Below are positions 1 through 7,803 of a DNA stretch of 20,349 bases, one piece after another. Position 1 is the first letter of the stretch. Each line of letters begins with the position of its first letter. The stretch lies in the NCBI GenBank assembly GCA_964590515.1, contig CAZPZD010000042.1:1-20349 (forward strand). The letters run 5' to 3'. The stretch comes from JADFRG01 sp964590515 (GTDB lineage: Bacteria > Chloroflexota > Anaerolineae > Anaerolineales > E44-bin32). A model generated the notes under the pieces. It saw nothing but the letters and a program-made list of their open reading frames with translations. It did no database searches and was not told the DNA's origin. Position numbers and translations under genes: made by a program.

Positions 1-119
1 CCAGTGGCCGGCCTCTACCTGTGCTCCTCTTCGACGCCACCCGGCGGCGGGGTGCATGGCATGTGTGGTTATCATGCGGCCCGGGCAGCCTTGCGCAGAT
101 CGTTTCAATCCGCCTAGCT

Positions 120-833
120 CTACAACCCGAAGTCAACAAAGAAACCAAAGCGGGCCAACTGCTGGAGGGTGCCCGTCAGCAGCAGCACTCCTACCACCAC
201 CAGCACAACCCCGGTACCCAACGAAACTATCCGAATGGCCCGAGTGTGCCGGCGCATCAATTCCGCGATCCGCCCCACTCCCAGAGCCGCCAGCAAAAAG
301 GGGACTGCCAGCCCGACCGAATAGGCGCTGAGCAGCACCACTCCTTGCTTCAGGCTGCCGCTGTTGATAGCCAGAGTCAGGACTGCACCCAGTACCGGTC
401 CGACACAAGGCGCCCAACCGGCGGAAAAGAACACGCCCATCACGGCCGAGGAGAGGTAGCCTAGATTGCCCTCCGGCCGGTATTGGCGGCGGGTGTCGAA
501 GTCGAAAAGCGGAATCTTGAGGACGCCCATCGTGTGCAGCCCAAAGAGGATCACGACCAGCCCGCCGACGCGGGAGATCCACTGTCGAGCGTCAAACAAA
601 ATCACCCCAATCGCGGAGGCCGCCGCCCCCAGGGCCACAAACACCAAACTGAATCCCAACACAAAAGCCAGACCGTGCGCAAAGGTTCCCCACCGGTTCT
701 CGACTGCCACCCCCTGCGCAGTGACGGAGCGGCCTCCCAGGTATCCAACATAGGCCGGCACCAAGGCCAGCACACAGGGGGAGAGGAACGAGGCCAGCCC
801 GGCCAGCATCGCCAGGCCGACAGTCACCTCCAT
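120..833 (-). CDS. ccdA: CcdA-type cytochrome c biogenesis / thiol-disulfide transmembrane protein
   Basis: The 237-residue product is an integral membrane protein with about six hydrophobic segments. Two motifs identify the family: SFLSPCVLALVPAYVGYL near residues 16-33, and GWAPCVGPVLGAVL in the middle. Each holds one of the two conserved membrane cysteines that carry reducing equivalents from cytoplasmic thioredoxin across the membrane, for cytochrome c maturation or other extracytoplasmic thiol proteins. Length fits the short CcdA class rather than full DsbD. ATG at 833 is the most natural start. A GGAGG lies upstream (847-851) but 13 nt away, with a palindrome between (see separate entry). 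It follows the aldolase gene on the same strand after 126 nt, so co-transcription is possible. No thioredoxin-like partner or cytochrome assembly gene is in the window, so the exact client is unknown. Family call is firm; the pathway is inferred. Confidence 0.9.
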   Translation of the reverse strand: MEVTVGLAMLAGLASFLSPCVLALVPAYVGYLGGRSVTAQGVAVENRWGTFAHGLAFVLGFSLVFVALGAAASAIGVILFDARQWISRVGGLVVILFGLHTMGVLKIPLFDFDTRRQYRPEGNLGYLSSAVMGVFFSAGWAPCVGPVLGAVLTLAINSGSLKQGVVLLSAYSVGLAVPFLLAALGVGRIAELMRRHTRAIRIVSLGTGVVLVVVGVLLLTGTLQQLARFGFFVDFGL

Positions 834-846
834 TGGATCGATCCAA
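833..846 (-). promoter_or_regulatory. 14-bp perfect palindrome between ribosome site and start codon of ccdA
   Basis: TTGGATCGATCCAA lies exactly between the GGAGG (847-851) and the ATG of the ccdA-like gene and includes the A of the start codon. As RNA it can fold into a 5-bp stem with a UCGA loop, which would shorten the overlong 13-nt gap. As DNA it could be a small operator. Function is inferred; the palindrome itself is plain to see. Confidence 0.4.
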
Positions 847-959
847 CCTCCGGCTGGCAGCCGGTGGGGCAGCTTGGGCGCTTCACGGATTCAGCTCTAG
901 AAATATCCGGTAGAGATTAGGGAAGTGTTGACCGGCGATTAGCGACAGGGAAGCCCGCT

Positions 960-1622
960 TCAGGGCGCATCCCACCCTTCAGCTTGGGCGGCCCGGATGT
1001 AGTTCGCCTGCTCTGCGTTGGGGAGCAAGAGCGGCTCCCGACCGTCCAGGGCGATCGCCAGGTAGTACACCTGAGCGGCCTGCTCGGCGTGGAGGCTGCG
1101 AATGAAGGCGACTTCGAGTGTTCTTCCGACGCAGAACAGGCCGTGATTCGGCCAGACGATCCCGAATCGATCGCCCAGTGCTTCGAGGTTTGCTTTTGCG
1201 AAGGCCGAGGTCCCACTCTTCATCCGCGGTCCCACCGCCAGGCCCCGCCCGGCGAATGCGTAGATGAAATTCCCGAGGATATTCGGCAAGGATTTGTTCA
1301 ACGCGTAGAGTGCGTTGATATGCGGTGGCTCGGTGTGGGCACAGGCCGCAATCCGGGGATCTGCCTGGTAGGCGGCGAGGTGGACCGGCAATTCGTAGGA
1401 GGGAGCATGCGAGCCCTTCAATATTCGCCCGTCGAGGTCGACCTCGACGATGTCTCCCGGCCGCATGGTGCTGTACGGTCTCCCGGTCGGTGTGATTAGG
1501 ATCCGGCTGCTGTCCGGGATCCGGACGCTGAAGTTACCCTGGCTGCGCAAGACCAGGCCATAGGCCTCGCAGCGCAGGGCAATCTCGACCAGGTCGTTCC
1601 GCAGCGGCCACTCTTCAGCCAA
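960..1622 (-). CDS. Class II (zinc-dependent) aldolase/adducin family protein
   Basis: The 220-residue protein has the fold markers of L-fuculose-1-phosphate aldolase / L-ribulose-5-phosphate 4-epimerase relatives: an N-terminal SQGNFSVR segment, the SYELPVH segment with the expected catalytic Glu (E77), AHTEPPH at residues 95-101 and PNHGLF with H160. These enzymes cleave or epimerise sugar phosphates using a metal held by three histidines. Here the usual HxH is H96-T-E98, so the second histidine ligand is replaced by Glu, while the first and third remain. The start appears to be TTG at 1622, preceded by a weak GAGAG; no better in-frame start is visible. The divergent ROK kinase gene and this gene could share a sugar-utilisation role, but that is only context. 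Substrate cannot be assigned. Confidence 0.85.
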   Translation of the reverse strand: MAEEWPLRNDLVEIALRCEAYGLVLRSQGNFSVRIPDSSRILITPTGRPYSTMRPGDIVEVDLDGRILKGSHAPSYELPVHLAAYQADPRIAACAHTEPPHINALYALNKSLPNILGNFIYAFAGRGLAVGPRMKSGTSAFAKANLEALGDRFGIVWPNHGLFCVGRTLEVAFIRSLHAEQAAQVYYLAIALDGREPLLLPNAEQANYIRAAQAEGWDAP

Positions 1623-1671
1623 GGGTTGGACTCTCGGAATCCATTCTGGCAGCCTCAGCCATCCGGCTAGC

Positions 1672-1678
1672 TATCTTA
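1672..1678. promoter_or_regulatory. Possible divergent -10 region between aldolase and ROK kinase genes
   Basis: The 153-nt gap between the divergent genes contains one AT-rich patch, TATCTTA. It can serve as a -10 on the plus strand (TATCTT) for the ROK kinase, or on the minus strand (TAAGAT, 1678-1673) for the aldolase, about 44 nt before its start. No convincing -35 is visible for either. Low confidence. Confidence 0.25.
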
Positions 1679-1775
1679 CACCGCGGCCGCTATGCCTGCC
1701 CTTCGGTCTGGCTATTGCCGCCCGGGTGCCGGGTTGTTAGGATTGCCTTCGCCTGGCTTGTTCGGGAGAGCAATC

Positions 1776-2735
1776 ATGAAGCGATGGGTAATCGGCGCCG
1801 ACCTGGGTGGCACTTTGATCCGCGCCATTCGGACCGATCTTGAGGGCCGGAAGGTAGCCCGGGCCGAGATCCAGACTCTGGCACAGGAAGATTCCGAGGC
1901 GATCCTCGGTCGGATCTTTCAGATGATTCAGCAGGCCAGCGAAGGAACGGATCCCGGCGAGGTGTTGGGAATCGGGATCGGCGCGCCCGGCCCGATCGAC
2001 GAGCTGGGACGACTGCACGATCCGCCCAATTTGCCCGGAATGAAAGAGTTTTCCCTCGGGGAACGGCTCCAGGATCGATTCCAAATTCCGAGCTACGCCG
2101 GCAACGATGGCAACCTGGCAGCCTTTGGCGAGCTGCGGTTCGGGGCGGGCCGGGGCCTGGAGGACTTGATCTACATGAGCATCGGCACCGGGGTCGGCGG
2201 CGGGATCATTAGCGATGGAAAGCTGCTGCTTGGAGCGCACGGATTCGCAGCCGAAATTGGCCACCAGACCCTCATGCCGGACGGGCCGCTCTGCGCTTGC
2301 GGCCAGCCCGGCCACTTGGAGGCGCTGGCCTCCGGGCCGAGTATAGCCCGCCAGGCGAATGAACGACTGCAAGCCGGCGCATCTTCGACCATCGACCACT
2401 ACCGCGAGGCCGGCAACGAGTTGACCGGCAAGTCAGTGACCGACGCCGCCCGACACGGAGACGGTCTGGCGCTGGAGGTGCTGAGGGAGGCTGCGAGCTA
2501 TATCGGCCTGGGATTGGTGAACTTGATCCACATCCTGGAACCTCAGCGGATCTTACTTGGCGGAGGGGTCAGCCAGGCCGGGGAACTGCTCTTTGAACCC
2601 ATTCGGCAGACGGTGCACGACCGGGTGATGTCCCCAGTCTTTCGGGGAGTCGAGATCCAGCCCGCCGCGCTTGGCAACGACGTGGGGTTGATGGGTGCGG
2701 TCGCCTGGGTACTGGAACGGTCGAGCCTGGACTGA
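1776..2735 (+). CDS. ROK family sugar kinase (glucokinase-like)
   Basis: Reading from ATG 1776 gives 319 residues beginning MKRWVIGADLGGT, the ROK phosphate-binding motif. Upstream starts (ATG 1692) only add a sequence unlike the family, and 1776 has a GGGAGAG ribosome site 5-12 nt before it. Other markers are GIGAPGPID, the GNDGN segment with the likely catalytic Asp, SIGTGVGGGI, and the ROK zinc segment from H163 through C173-x-C175-G to GHLEALASG. The third zinc cysteine (normally GCLE) is His180 here, which could still bind zinc. ROK members phosphorylate glucose, fructose, N-acetyl sugars and others; the protein has no N-terminal DNA-binding domain, so it is a kinase rather than a repressor. 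Specificity is not decidable from sequence alone. Confidence 0.9.
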   Translation: MKRWVIGADLGGTLIRAIRTDLEGRKVARAEIQTLAQEDSEAILGRIFQMIQQASEGTDPGEVLGIGIGAPGPIDELGRLHDPPNLPGMKEFSLGERLQDRFQIPSYAGNDGNLAAFGELRFGAGRGLEDLIYMSIGTGVGGGIISDGKLLLGAHGFAAEIGHQTLMPDGPLCACGQPGHLEALASGPSIARQANERLQAGASSTIDHYREAGNELTGKSVTDAARHGDGLALEVLREAASYIGLGLVNLIHILEPQRILLGGGVSQAGELLFEPIRQTVHDRVMSPVFRGVEIQPAALGNDVGLMGAVAWVLERSSLD

Positions 2736-2761
2736 GTTCGGCGGCAACCCACTTGACAACC

Positions 2762-2961
2762 AATGGTAAGATTGTCGGGTGCCATGTTTCATTGACATTT
2801 ACCATTCGCGTCACCCCTCTCGCCGGGAAGCCTAGCTCGAACCGGCTTTCCACTCCACTGTAAGGATTCAACCGAATCCGCCGCGAGAGCCTGCGCGGTG
2901 GACCCTAAGCCAGAGACGAAGGTCGCAGTCGGACCTCGGCTCACGATGCCCGCCCGCGGGC
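2762..2961 (+). promoter_or_regulatory. Structured 5' leader of the ABC exporter operon, candidate cis-regulatory RNA
   Basis: The space before the ABC genes is filled with perfect or near-perfect inverted repeats. These are AATGGTAA (2762-2769) with TTACCATT (2799-2806); GGGAAGCC (2825-2832) with GGCTTTCC (2844-2851, one GU); GGATTC (2864-2869) with GAATCC (2874-2879, loop AACC); TCCGCCGCG (2877-2885) with CGCGGTGGA (2894-2902, one GU); AGGTC (2920-2924) with GACCT (2932-2936); and GCCCG (2948-2952) with CGGGC (2957-2961). The third and fourth stems share TCC 2877-2879, so they compete partly. A possible extended -10 (TGGTAAGAT, 2764-2772) sits at the 5' end. GGGAA, CTGTAA (2858-2863) and AAGCCAG (2907-2913) occur in the order of the cobalamin riboswitch boxes, but the riboswitch's GGUG-containing core is absent. 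No known class is assigned. Confidence 0.5.
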
Positions 2962-2980
2962 CGAATCGAGTTTGGATCGC

Positions 2981-4789
2981 ATGACTGCTGAAGTAGCACC
3001 AAGAGATCTTAGGGACACCCTGGCCACTCGCCGCCTGGTAGGGCTGTGGCGACTGGCGGACGGCTTCCGCCGCCCTTTGCTTATCGCGACGATCGGGATT
3101 GGCCTCGCCTCCCTGGCACGCGCCGCCAGCTACCTGCTGGTGGGACACTTCGTAGACGTTGTGCTGCTGCGGGAGGACTTGCGCCGCGGGCTGCCCTGGG
3201 TCGCGGCCGGCTTCATCGGCCTGGCGCTGATCCAAGGGGCGCTGACCTACCTCAGCGGCCGGCTGGCGGCTCGCTCGGCGGAAGGGATCACCAAGCGCTT
3301 GCGGGAGTATCTGTTCGACCATTTACAGCGGCTCTCGTTCGCCTACCACGCCCAGGCTCGCAGCGGGGACCTGATTCAGCGCTCTACCTCGGACGTCGAT
3401 GCGATTCGCCGATTCTTCGCCGATCAGGCGATTAACGCCGGCCGGATCCTGCTGATGTTCCTGGTCAATCTGGCAGTCCTGATTCAGCTGGACACCCAGC
3501 TGGCATTGCTTTCGGTGGTCGTGGTGCCGGTCACCGTCACGATGTCTTACCTGTTCTTTCGCCGAATCTCCAAGGCCTACGAGGACTACCAGGAACAAGA
3601 GGCAGTACTCTCGGCCGCTCTCCAGGAAAACCTGGCCGGGGTGCGGGTGGTGAAGGCCTTCGCCCGCCAGGAGTTCGAGCGCAGCAAGTTCGACACTGAA
3701 AACTGGGAGAAATTCCGACGCGGCCGGCGCCTGCTCATCATGCACTCGCTGCACTGGCCGCTCTCCGACATTCTCTCCGGCCTGCAGACCCTCTTTGGGC
3801 TCAGCCTGGGTGCCCTGATGGTGATGGATGGCCGGATTAGCATCGGGACCTACCTGGCCTACTCCGGCCTGATCATTTGGATCATCTGGCCGATCCGCAA
3901 CCTGGGCCGGTTGGTGGTCGACATGTCCAGCGGATTGGGTTCCTACGCTCGGGTGGCGGAGATCATCCGCGAGGAACGCGAGCCGCTCGACGAGGGCAGC
4001 CACCGTCCAAGCCAGCCGCCTAAGGGAGAGTTGATCTTCGAGGGGGTCGGTTTTGCGTACCCGGACGGCGGCGGTGAAGTCTTGGAGGACATCAACCTGC
4101 GCGTCCTCCCAGGGCAGGTGGTCGCGCTGCTTGGCCCGACCGGTTCTGGCAAGACCAGCCTGGTCAACCTGCTGCCCCGGTTCTACGACTATACCAGTGG
4201 CAGCCTGCTGCTGGACGGGGTTGAGCTGAAGGACTACCCACGGCGATACCTGCGGCGCCACGTCGGAATCGTAGAACAAGAACCGTTCCTGTTCTCGCGG
4301 ACAGTTCGCGAGAACATCGCCTACGGAATCGGGCGGGAAGTCAATCCAACGGAGTTGGAGGCTGCCGCTCGAGCGGCGGCTATCCATGAGGTGATCCTGA
4401 CTTTTCCCGCAGGCTACGACACTCTGGTTGGCGAGCGCGGGGTGACCCTTTCCGGCGGGCAGAAGCAGCGGGTAGCGATTGCCCGGACGCTGCTGATGGA
4501 CCCGCGGATCCTGATCTTGGACGACTCGACTTCCTCGGTAGACACGGAGACCGAGGCCCTGATCCGCACCGCGCTGGAACGGCTGATGCAAGGCCGCACC
4601 AGTTTCATCATTGCCCACCGGGTCCAGAGCCTGATGATCGCCGACCTGATCCTGGTGCTGCAGGGCGGCCGAATCGTGCAGCGCGGCAGTCACGCCGTCC
4701 TGGTCGCCGAAGAAGGGCTGTACCGGCAGATCCACGCCGCCCAGACTCGAATTGAAGTGGAATTGGAAAGCGAACTGGCAAGTGTCTGA
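2981..4789 (+). CDS. ABC exporter half-transporter, subunit A (degenerate Walker B)
   Basis: About 602 residues with an N-terminal six-helix exporter domain (roughly residues 30-320) and a C-terminal nucleotide-binding domain. In the latter, Walker A GPTGSGKT is at 385-392, the intact signature LSGGQ at 490-494, Walker B ILILD ends at D514, and an H-loop lies in FIIAHR. The residue after Walker B, normally the catalytic Glu, is Asp515. This is known from one half of heterodimeric multidrug exporters of the BmrCD/TM287-288 kind. ATG 2981 has GAG 10 nt upstream; an in-frame TTG at 2972 would add three residues. The gene overlaps the start of its partner by 8 nt. Substrate is unknown (drugs, lipids or peptides are all possible). 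Family call is firm. Confidence 0.92.
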   Translation: MTAEVAPRDLRDTLATRRLVGLWRLADGFRRPLLIATIGIGLASLARAASYLLVGHFVDVVLLREDLRRGLPWVAAGFIGLALIQGALTYLSGRLAARSAEGITKRLREYLFDHLQRLSFAYHAQARSGDLIQRSTSDVDAIRRFFADQAINAGRILLMFLVNLAVLIQLDTQLALLSVVVVPVTVTMSYLFFRRISKAYEDYQEQEAVLSAALQENLAGVRVVKAFARQEFERSKFDTENWEKFRRGRRLLIMHSLHWPLSDILSGLQTLFGLSLGALMVMDGRISIGTYLAYSGLIIWIIWPIRNLGRLVVDMSSGLGSYARVAEIIREEREPLDEGSHRPSQPPKGELIFEGVGFAYPDGGGEVLEDINLRVLPGQVVALLGPTGSGKTSLVNLLPRFYDYTSGSLLLDGVELKDYPRRYLRRHVGIVEQEPFLFSRTVRENIAYGIGREVNPTELEAAARAAAIHEVILTFPAGYDTLVGERGVTLSGGQKQRVAIARTLLMDPRILILDDSTSSVDTETEALIRTALERLMQGRTSFIIAHRVQSLMIADLILVLQGGRIVQRGSHAVLVAEEGLYRQIHAAQTRIEVELESELASV

Positions 4790-6602
4790 TTTCGGATTCG
4801 AAGAAGAAGAGTTCAGCACCAGCTTCAGTGGGAAAACTTTCCGGCGGATGCTGGGCCAGACTCGGCCGCACTGGCGCCGGCTGGTCGGTTTCCTGTTGAC
4901 GATCGCGTTGGTGTCGGCGCTGGATTCGGCCTTCACCTTTATCAGCAAGGAAATCGTAGACCAAGGCATCCTGGCAAATGACCGAGCCGCCCTGCGAGAC
5001 TGGGTCAGGCTCTATTCAGGGCTGATCTTCATCCAGGCCATCGGCGTGTTCACTTTCATCTACCTGGCCGGGGTGCTGGGAGAGCGGATCCGGTACGACC
5101 TGCGCCGCACTCTGTTCAGCCACCTTCAGAAACTCTCGCTAAGCTACTTTGATCGCACTCCGGTGGGCTGGATCATCTCGCGGGTCACGTCCGACACCGA
5201 TCGGGTAGCCGAGTTGCTGACCTGGGGGCTGCTGGATGTCAGTTGGGGCATTATGAACACCGCCACCGCGGTGATCTTCATGCTGATCATCAATTCTCGG
5301 ATGGCGCTGATCGTTCTGGTCGCGGTGCCGCTGATCGTGATCGCAGCCATCCAGTTCCAAAAGCGGATCCTGGCCGAGTTCCGCAATCTGCGCAAGATCA
5401 ACTCCAAACTCACCGGCACAGTCGCCGAGAGCATCGCCGGGGTGCGGGTCACCAAAGCCCTCGGCCGCGAGCAACAGAATCTGCTCGAGTTCGGTGAGCT
5501 AACCGGTGGAATGTACCGCTCCTCCTTCCGGGCGGCCTGGTTGTCGGCGCTGTTCCTCCCCGTGGTTCAACTGATCAGCGCTTTCGCGGTGGGCAGCGTC
5601 GCCTGGTATGGAGGCATCCAGTTTCAGCTCGGCGGGATGACTCTGGGCGGAATCCTGGCCTTCGTGTCCTACATCACCTTCATGCTGTTCCCGATCCAAG
5701 AAATGGCCCGGGTGTTCGCGGAGATGCAGCATGCGGTCGCCTCGGCGGAGCGGGTCTTCTCATTGATGGACTCGCTTCCCGAGATCGTGGACCGGCCGGG
5801 GGCTTTCGACCCCGGTACGATCTTGGGCGATATCGTCTTTGAGCATGTTGATTTCTGGTACGACGAGCAGAGCCCGGTGCTCAAGGATTTCAATCTGCAT
5901 GTGAGCCGGGGCGAGACCATCGCGCTGGTGGGACCGACCGGCGCCGGCAAGAGCACGATCGTCAACCTATTGGCCCGCTTCTACGAACCGAAGGCCGGCA
6001 CCATCCGGATCGGAGAGCATGACTACACCGACCTCTCCTTGAAGGCGATTCATTCCCGCCTGGGGATGGTGCTGCAAACTCCCCATCTGTTTTCTGGCAG
6101 TATCCTGGCGAACATCCGTTATGGGCAGCTGGACGCCAGTCAGGAGCAGGTCGAGCGAGCGGCCAAGATTGCCAGCGCCCACGATTTCATCGTGGAAATG
6201 AAAGATGGCTACCAGACGGAGGTCGGCGAGGGCGGCGGCCTGCTCTCGGTGGGTCAGAAGCAGCTGATCAGCCTGGCGCGAGCGGTCTTGGCCGATCCGG
6301 AAGTCTTCATCATGGACGAAGCGACCAGCTCGGTGGACACCCTGACCGAGGTCCGCATCCAGCGCGGGATTGAAGCGCTAATGGAGGGGAGAACCAGTTT
6401 TGTCATCGCCCACCGTCTATCTACCATCAAGCGCGCCGATCGGATCGTCTTGATTCAAAACGGCCGGATTTCCGAAATGGGCAGCCACGGTGAATTGCTT
6501 CGGACTAGAGGCCATTACTACCGGCTCTACACTCAACAATTCAGACGGCAGCTGGATGCCGAAGTAGAGACTCTCGGCGCTCCAAGCCCCGCCCCGGCGT
6601 AG
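4782..6602 (+). CDS. ABC exporter half-transporter, subunit B (degenerate signature motif)
   Basis: The second half-transporter has about 606 residues, six membrane helices followed by a nucleotide-binding domain. Walker A GPTGAGKS is at 384-391, Walker B VFIMDE has D512 and the catalytic Glu E513, and the H-loop is FVIAHR. Its signature motif is LSVGQ (488-492) rather than LSGGQ. This complements subunit A: the degenerate ATP site would combine A's Asp515 with B's LSVGQ, and the working site would combine B's Glu513 with A's LSGGQ. I prefer GTG 4782, with GGAAAG at 4765-4770 before it and an 8-nt overlap with the upstream gene that implies translational coupling. A TTG at 4752 in the same frame would give ten extra, non-conserved residues. 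The gene ends just before a hairpin. Confidence 0.92.
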   Translation: MSDFGFEEEEFSTSFSGKTFRRMLGQTRPHWRRLVGFLLTIALVSALDSAFTFISKEIVDQGILANDRAALRDWVRLYSGLIFIQAIGVFTFIYLAGVLGERIRYDLRRTLFSHLQKLSLSYFDRTPVGWIISRVTSDTDRVAELLTWGLLDVSWGIMNTATAVIFMLIINSRMALIVLVAVPLIVIAAIQFQKRILAEFRNLRKINSKLTGTVAESIAGVRVTKALGREQQNLLEFGELTGGMYRSSFRAAWLSALFLPVVQLISAFAVGSVAWYGGIQFQLGGMTLGGILAFVSYITFMLFPIQEMARVFAEMQHAVASAERVFSLMDSLPEIVDRPGAFDPGTILGDIVFEHVDFWYDEQSPVLKDFNLHVSRGETIALVGPTGAGKSTIVNLLARFYEPKAGTIRIGEHDYTDLSLKAIHSRLGMVLQTPHLFSGSILANIRYGQLDASQEQVERAAKIASAHDFIVEMKDGYQTEVGEGGGLLSVGQKQLISLARAVLADPEVFIMDEATSSVDTLTEVRIQRGIEALMEGRTSFVIAHRLSTIKRADRIVLIQNGRISEMGSHGELLRTRGHYYRLYTQQFRRQLDAEVETLGAPSPAPA

Positions 6603-6622
6603 CCAACGCAACGGTTAATGAC

Positions 6623-6653
6623 ACAGGCTCGCCTATTCGGCGAGCCTGTCTTT
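6623..6653 (+). terminator. Hairpin terminator after the ABC exporter operon
   Basis: ACAGGCTCGCC (6623-6633) pairs perfectly with GGCGAGCCTGT (6639-6649) around a 5-nt loop, an 11-bp stem followed by CTTT. The T tract is short, so efficiency is uncertain. It lies between two convergent genes and may act in both directions. Confidence 0.7.
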
Positions 6654-6666
6654 GGAGGGAAAGAGC

Positions 6667-7803
6667 TCAGTCACTTACCAGCCGGGCTTTGGCTGGGATC
6701 GGCTGGGGCTCGATGGATTCACCCTGGCCGAGGAATTCTTCTAAATTCGTGAAGATGGTTGCGATCACTTCCGGACGGGCGGAGTACCGGCGCTCGACCC
6801 CATGGCCCGCGATACTGAACTGAACCAGGGTGGCTAGCCGGAGCAGGTCGAGGTGATGAACCACGGTGGACGAGCGCAGGCGCAAGCGATTGGAAAGCTG
6901 GGAGGGAGTGAGCGGCTCTTCCGAAATGTACCGGAGGATGCGCAGCCGAGTTGGATCCGAGAGGGCCTTTATGGTTCGCAGCAACGCGTCGGGCACGACC
7001 TCGCCGGGTACCAGGGAGGCCTCTGCCGGTCTCGCACCAAACAGGATGATCGTCTGGTCTTGGGCGAGCTTGCCATAAATGATCAGGGGCGTCCCCCAGT
7101 ACGAGGGAGCCAGCACCAGCTCAGGCGTTTCAAACCCCTCGTCCAGTCGTACCCCCTGAGAGAGTTCTTCCAACAGGTCCAGCACGGAGACTTGGGAGGC
7201 TCGCAGCTGGGCTTGTTCCAGCGCCCGCTGGAGGGCAGGCCGGATCCGGTTTTCTTCCTCGGCGAAGAAGACCTCGTGGTAAGCCCGCAGGGCGCTAAGT
7301 AGTCGCTCGCCAAATTCCCCGCGTCTGGCCCACCATTCCAGCATCAGCTCGACCGACTCCCGGCTCGGGCACTCGTTCTCCGGCTTATCCTTGCACGCGT
7401 CTAATATGTCGCCAACTTGCTCATCGTCCCAAACCTCATTGGCTTCTACTTCGCTCAGGACCGCCGCAACCTCGATTGGGATTTCTGGATCCTTCCCGAA
7501 CTCAGGCAATCGATCCTCTGGCGCCAGATCGGCCAGCGCTCTCAGCACCGCCTGGCCGTCTTTCGGTGCTGGCAGCCGGTGGACCCAGTGAAAAGGCAGG
7601 GTGCAGAACTTAAGCTGGTGAAGCTGCTCGAGCGTCTCGCGGGCCTCAGCCGGCAGCCGAGATCGCATCCCGGCCGCCCAGGCCGCCCGCAGGCCAAACG
7701 CGGTCGGTTCATGCAGGACTTTGAGGCTTACAAAGAAGTCATAGGCGGTGCCGCTGTCCCACCTCAGCTTCGGCTGCAAAGTAACCGCTCTCGGTTCGTT
7801 CAC
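6667..7803 (-). CDS. Winged-helix regulator with C-terminal ArsR-type DNA-binding domain
   Basis: The product has 378 residues from GTG 7803. The C-terminal 90 or so residues form an ArsR-type helix-turn-helix: LRTIKALSDPTRLRILRYI, then LTPSQLSNRLRLRSSTVVHHLDLL, then a wing with GVERRYSAR. The N-terminal two thirds is an all-helical acidic domain I do not recognise, presumably sensing a ligand or mediating dimerisation; typical ArsR proteins are only about 100 residues, so this is a large variant. The start is well supported: GGGAGG (7810-7815) lies 6 nt upstream, and the GTG overlaps the TGA of the MFS gene as GTGA, a coupling arrangement. As last gene of the efflux unit it is the obvious candidate to bind the palindrome at the unit's promoter. 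No arsenic-type cysteine pair is apparent in the recognition helix. Confidence 0.88.
   Translation of the reverse strand: MNEPRAVTLQPKLRWDSGTAYDFFVSLKVLHEPTAFGLRAAWAAGMRSRLPAEARETLEQLHQLKFCTLPFHWVHRLPAPKDGQAVLRALADLAPEDRLPEFGKDPEIPIEVAAVLSEVEANEVWDDEQVGDILDACKDKPENECPSRESVELMLEWWARRGEFGERLLSALRAYHEVFFAEEENRIRPALQRALEQAQLRASQVSVLDLLEELSQGVRLDEGFETPELVLAPSYWGTPLIIYGKLAQDQTIILFGARPAEASLVPGEVVPDALLRTIKALSDPTRLRILRYISEEPLTPSQLSNRLRLRSSTVVHHLDLLRLATLVQFSIAGHGVERRYSARPEVIATIFTNLEEFLGQGESIEPQPIPAKARLVSD

Noticed and set aside
21..920. Several plus-strand open frames at the window start
   Set aside because: They lie opposite the CcdA-like gene and encode low-complexity, Arg/Pro/His-rich sequence without motifs. 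I see no supported gene in positions 1-119.
2792..2820. Second TTGACA box in the ABC leader
   Set aside because: No AT-rich -10 occurs at 16-18 nt downstream.
2825..2851. tRNA T-arm-like sequence (CGGTTCGAGC) on the minus strand
   Set aside because: The T stem has mismatches, and no acceptor or anticodon arm can be folded around it. It is better explained by the GGGAAGCC/GGCTTTCC hairpin of the plus strand.
3323..4969. 548-residue open frame on the minus strand opposite the ABC genes
   Set aside because: It is antisense to a clear ABC transporter, has no recognisable domain and a composition (His, Gln, Asp rich) typical of reverse-strand shadows in GC-rich DNA.
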